The position numbers and the translations under genes are program-made. From Monoplex corrugatus (lineage: Eukaryota > Mollusca > Gastropoda > Littorinimorpha > Ranellidae), in assembly GCA_030674185.1 (NCBI GenBank), contig CM060305.1, positions 165,943,258 to 166,007,257 on the forward strand: a stretch of DNA of 64,000 bases, read 5' to 3'. Of this stretch, positions 60,691 through 64,000 are shown piece by piece. Each line of letters starts with the position of its first letter. Within the stretch, counting starts at the first letter, position 1. A model generated the notes under the pieces. It saw only the letters and a list, made by a program, of their open reading frames with translations. It did not search any database and was not told the DNA's origin.

Positions 60691-62292
60691 TGCAACAATA
60701 CTTATAGCTGTTTATCCCAACCAACATCTACCCAATTCTACAGATTCAAATGCAAGGACAAGAAACACATTTGCAGTGTCATCTACACCTTTGAGCATGT
60801 TGCCAAAATCTTCAGATAAACATCACAGGTACCTGTATCTCTCCAGAATCTTAAATTAATAACCTAAGATATAACAGGCAGTGTACAATACAGCCCTCTA
60901 AATGGAATCCCATCATAACATCACTGTCATCTTCATCTTATCACTCACCACAATATCTTGAATCTTTTATCACTGCCATTATTATGATCTGGTAATTTCT
61001 CATCATGGTCTTCAGCATCAAGATCCACTGGGGCTACCTTTGAAGGCAGGTTAGGCAGTAATGGTCTCTACGTCAGTGACTGTCAATCAGTCGGACTCCA
61101 TAGCAAATGGATTACTGTCACCATTAGGAGGCAGAGCAGTATGAGCAGTTACTGAGTAAGCCGTATCACAAATAGGCTGGATCAGAACAACCACTGCTCA
61201 ACATAACTGCAGTGAACTGACAGCAGGGCAGATCTCATGTGATATCTCTGGTGAGATCACCATAAAGTCCGTTGGGTGGAAAGTCTCTAACCAGCTCGAC
61301 AATGACACATCGACAGCTGTAAATTCACAGGTACTACGACTGTGTTTAAAAAAAAGGCTAGGTTTGGTATTGTCATATAGATATGCAATAGGCCATGTAA
61401 ACTGGAGGCGAAGATGAGACAGTAAAATTAGCACAATGTCTTGTAACAACAGACTCCAATGTACAAACCACATAAGACCACTGACCTGCATGGACAATAT
61501 TGAAAAGTAGTTTTCACATATATTATCTATAATCTACAGTGATTTACATATAAATTTGAAGTCCCCTCTATCTTACTGGAAGTGGCCAATCACATCAGAC
61601 CACAGACTTCAAAATGAAGATTCAAACTGCATCAGTCTGGCTGAATTTTTATTCATAGTTGGCCCTGAGTTAAGTGTGCTTCAGTTTCCATTACAAAGGT
61701 GAGCACCACCACAATACAGGGAGGTATCTTTATTTTGAAAAAAAAATTACTCACCCACAGGCATCAACCATTCATGTGCTTGGTGCAACAAGACTCGACC
61801 ATCATCATCAGAAGAACCTGCCAAATCCTTACTGTACAAATATCTGACTACCATGGGTAGGCAAATGCACAATGAACTAGCACACGACCTTCAAATTTAC
61901 AGTTACACTCAAGGGAAGCCGTAGCTCATCATCCTAAGGATAACTGCAATACATTATAACAATATAATACATTACAACAAATATAAACACACATGCTGCT
62001 CATAATTTGTTTCAATGTTTACAAAAAAAGTGACAGCCTGGGACTGACTACAAAGGAAAGCAAATGTAGACTAGACTGTGTAGTCCCAAGAAAGGAAAAG
62101 AAGATTCTACTGCAAAGATAAGAAAAAACAGAAACAGCAAGACAAAAAAATAGATAAACAGAGCTTTTACTCAACAGAATAAACTGTCTGGCCTAAAGTA
62201 CAAAACACAACTTTTTTTCTCCCAAGCCTCTTCCTTTAGCAGGAAATCCAAAACAAGCGCGACCACCATGTTCAAGCACACAGGAAAAAAAA

Positions 62293-62625
62293 AAAAAGGA
62301 CATGTACTTAATACAATCAGACAAGTTAGGTGCAAATTTTCAGCCAACTGGCCCTTGTCAAACATAAACATAGATGACAAAAAGCAAACTTCAAATAACA
62401 AATACAAAAATCAGAAAAAGAATAAAACTTTCCTGCTGCTTTGTCCAAACAGAGAAGATGAGTTCTCCTACCGGATGAAGCAGCAGGGACATTTTGTTCT
62501 TTTTCTTCTATTTGTTGTTTGATGTTTTATTTTTTGTTGTCATGTTTATGATTGACAAAGGCCAGTTGGCAAAAAATCTGCACCTGTCTTGTCTGATTGT
62601 ATTAAATGTTCTGATTCTATTTTCA
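62293..62625. mobile_element. Fold-back (long inverted repeat) element, copy 2
   Basis: The left half (about 62299-62450) and right half (about 62475-62625) are reverse complements along nearly their full length, with a centre near 62460. Core arm: GATTGACAAAGGCCAGTTGG then CAAAAAATCTGCACCTGTCT. The same core as in 54285-54598 shows family membership. It lies in the probable 3'UTR or intergenic DNA of the convergent gene. Confidence 0.78.
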
Positions 62626-63249
62626 TGTCTTTATCTGGTTCTTCCTTACGAACCAAAAACAGACTCTAATCACGATGATGTGGAAATATTATTTGTAGAC
62701 AACATGCCCGGAATGTTTTCTTGGCTGTGGACGGTTCTTTGCTTTATATATATCTACCAAAAATCTTACCCACTTTCAAAAATCTGATCCACTGGGAAGT
62801 TGCAAATACATTTAAACTGATTTTTGACTATGCATTTTCATTTATTTGTGTCACAGTGACCAGAAACAATAAATTCTAATGACAAACTGGGATGGGGTGG
62901 GAAGCTGTTTGTGGATATTTTAATTAAATATCTTCAGTTTATTAAATGAAATTATAAGTAAACCACGTTTTCAATTTAAGGTTGATACGTTTCCATGACA
63001 CAGTACAGCTTTTATATTTCATTTATCAAACACCACTGCCATTAGTTTGATCACATCTTTAGATCTGTATTTATCATTGTGAAATTTTCATAACACAAAT
63101 ATTACGATTTCAACATAACTCAAATTATGCTAGGATCTTCCCATATCAAATGACAAAAACAACATTCTATCACCATATACATGTAGTATAATCAAATGAA
63201 CCAGTATCTCCCTAAGACTGTCCAACTCCATATAACAAAGCCAAACTGG

Positions 63250-63642
63250 CTAGGATCTCCCAAGTCTGTGGCCCCCTGATCCAGCACCAAATCCTCCAAA
63301 TCCACCTCCACCCCCACCTCCTCCTCCTCCAGGATGAGGGCCTGTAGCTGCCCCTTGCTGTGTCCCTCTTCTAGTGAAAGGGTTCCCTCCTGGCTGGCTG
63401 ATTTTGGAGACCACAAACAACAAACCTGCAAAAAGGAGTCCTGGAAGGCCAAAGAAAATACCAGATAGCAGGAATCCAACGGACACTATTGGTTCAATAG
63501 CGAACTGTCCCAAGTTGAAACGTGGGATTCCCAAGGCCAATAACTTCTGGTTGAGCATCTCAAACACAGATACTTGCTGCCCTCCTCCCATGTACATGCC
63601 TTGCCCTTGACCTTGTCCATGGTCTGCATGTTGCACAAATCC
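63250..63642 (-). CDS. DUF4605 / FAM241-type small membrane protein, last exon (130 residues)
   Basis: On the minus strand a T10 tract plus CTTTACAG forms the acceptor (AG at 63644-63643). The exon is entered in phase 0 and runs to TAG at 63252-63250. It starts G-F-V-Q-H-A-D-H, followed by Gly/Gln-rich sequence. The core S-V-F-E-M-L-N-Q-K-L-L-A-L-G-I-P-R-F-N-L, then G-Q-F-A-I-E-P-I-V, matches the conserved L-N-x-x-L-x-x-x-G-[FI]-x-x-x-x-x-G-x-x-x-[VI]-E-P-[VI] block of FAM241/DUF4605 proteins as I know them. It is followed by one or two hydrophobic spans (G-F-L-L-S-G-I-F-F-G-L, L-F-A-G-L-L-F-V-V) as in that family. The C-terminus is an unusual Gly-rich tail with about ten consecutive glycines. 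The family's molecular function is unknown to me. 5' exons lie beyond the right edge. Closer to FAM241B than FAM241A by eye, but not certain. Confidence 0.75.
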   Translation of the reverse strand, partial: GFVQHADHGQGQGQGMYMGGGQQVSVFEMLNQKLLALGIPRFNLGQFAIEPIVSVGFLLSGIFFGLPGLLFAGLLFVVSKISQPGGNPFTRRGTQQGAATGPHPGGGGGGGGGGFGGFGAGSGGHRLGRS

Positions 63643-63879
63643 CTGTAAAGAAAAAAAAAAGATCACTATCATTGCTTAGCTAATGTTTCTTCACAAATGC
63701 ACTTCCTACACTCCATGCTGTGACTAAGAGAACGATGATCATCTCATCTAGGACCAGTCCCTAAAGGTAATGGAAGGTAAGCAATTTGATGGTAGGCTAC
63801 TTGTACACTCGCTTCTCTGTGTATGATGTGTGCATATAAGTGCGTGTAAGCATATGGTGTGTGTGTGTGTGTGTGTGTG

Positions 63880-63920
<41 letters not shown>

Positions 63921-64000
63921 GTTCATATAGGAGAGAGTAACTGAGTGTGTGTCAGCATGTGTATATATATATCCTGTATGAGTGTGTTTGTGAGTGTGTG
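63643..64000 (-). other. Intron of the DUF4605-type gene (cut by window edge)
   Basis: Contains a GT microsatellite (about 63858-63920) and a short TATATATA run near 63963. No exon seen. Confidence 0.65.
63858..63920 (+). repeat. (GT)n microsatellite
   Basis: Two GT runs separated by a TTGT interruption. Confidence 0.97.

Larger units (their letters stand above)
55841..63249. other. Possible long 3'UTR, intergenic repeats and 3' side of a convergent gene
   Basis: No convincing coding exon was found on either strand. Contents are an alternative + strand AATAAA at 57977, an ATC microsatellite, a TTAA-type MITE copy, a three-unit tandem repeat (59323-59418), two tRNA-SINE-like segments near 60.3-60.7 kb and a second fold-back element. 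The right part is probably the 3'UTR of the minus-strand gene; candidate minus-strand AATAAA sites (TTTATT on +) lie at 62841, 61729 and 61648. Confidence 0.6.

Overview
The window is nuclear DNA of an animal. Coding pieces have GT-AG borders and are separated by long introns full of CT, CA/GT and AT microsatellites, a minisatellite, MITE-like elements, tRNA-derived SINE heads and a decayed non-LTR retrotransposon. Nothing is organised as bacterial operons. The repeat style and a giant ankyrin tail suggest a lophotrochozoan, most likely a mollusc. That placement is inference; no marker gene fixes it.

Almost the whole window (about 3.9-55.6 kb, + strand) is the 3' part of one very large gene, which I read as a giant ankyrin. 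I assembled twelve exons: 3920-4423, 10265-11239, 15609-15725, 19270-19407, 20848-20880, 28670-35085, 35650-36030, 37900-38019, 39364-46771, 49336-49380, 53687-53741 and 55336-55561 (stop). Together they encode about 5,470 residues of acidic, Ser/Thr/Glu-rich tail with several internal repeat families. Two exons are giant (6.4 and 7.4 kb). The ankyrin call rests on the DGT/DGR-type tail repeats in the second exon and the final exon; ankyrin repeats, ZU5/UPA and death domain would lie left of the window. Every exon except the last two starts and ends in phase 1, so each is a symmetric cassette. In the two giant exons this holds only after correcting three single-base deletions (near 30430, 43326 and 45056-45155).

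The introns hold: a non-LTR retrotransposon remnant (about 5.56-6.33 kb) beside an exact 62-bp repeat; an unclassified dispersed repeat at 13.6 and 38.2 kb; a 3.9-kb array of a 41-bp minisatellite (24.09-27.99 kb); three copies of a nested-palindrome MITE with TTAA ends (47.3, 53.9, 58.6 kb); and two copies of a long fold-back element (54.3, 62.3 kb).

The last 8 kb is the ankyrin 3'UTR, intergenic repeats, and the final exon of a convergent minus-strand gene (63250-63642) for a DUF4605/FAM241-type small membrane protein.

The most interesting biology is in the giant exons. An acidic W-x-x-L motif (around 31188) closely resembles the GABARAP/LC3-binding motifs of vertebrate giant ankyrins, and a parallel F-x-x-I motif lies in the second giant exon (around 45002). 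There is also a roughly 24-copy, 26-residue repeat with a freshly expanded core, and an exon that may end a short isoform through intronic polyadenylation.
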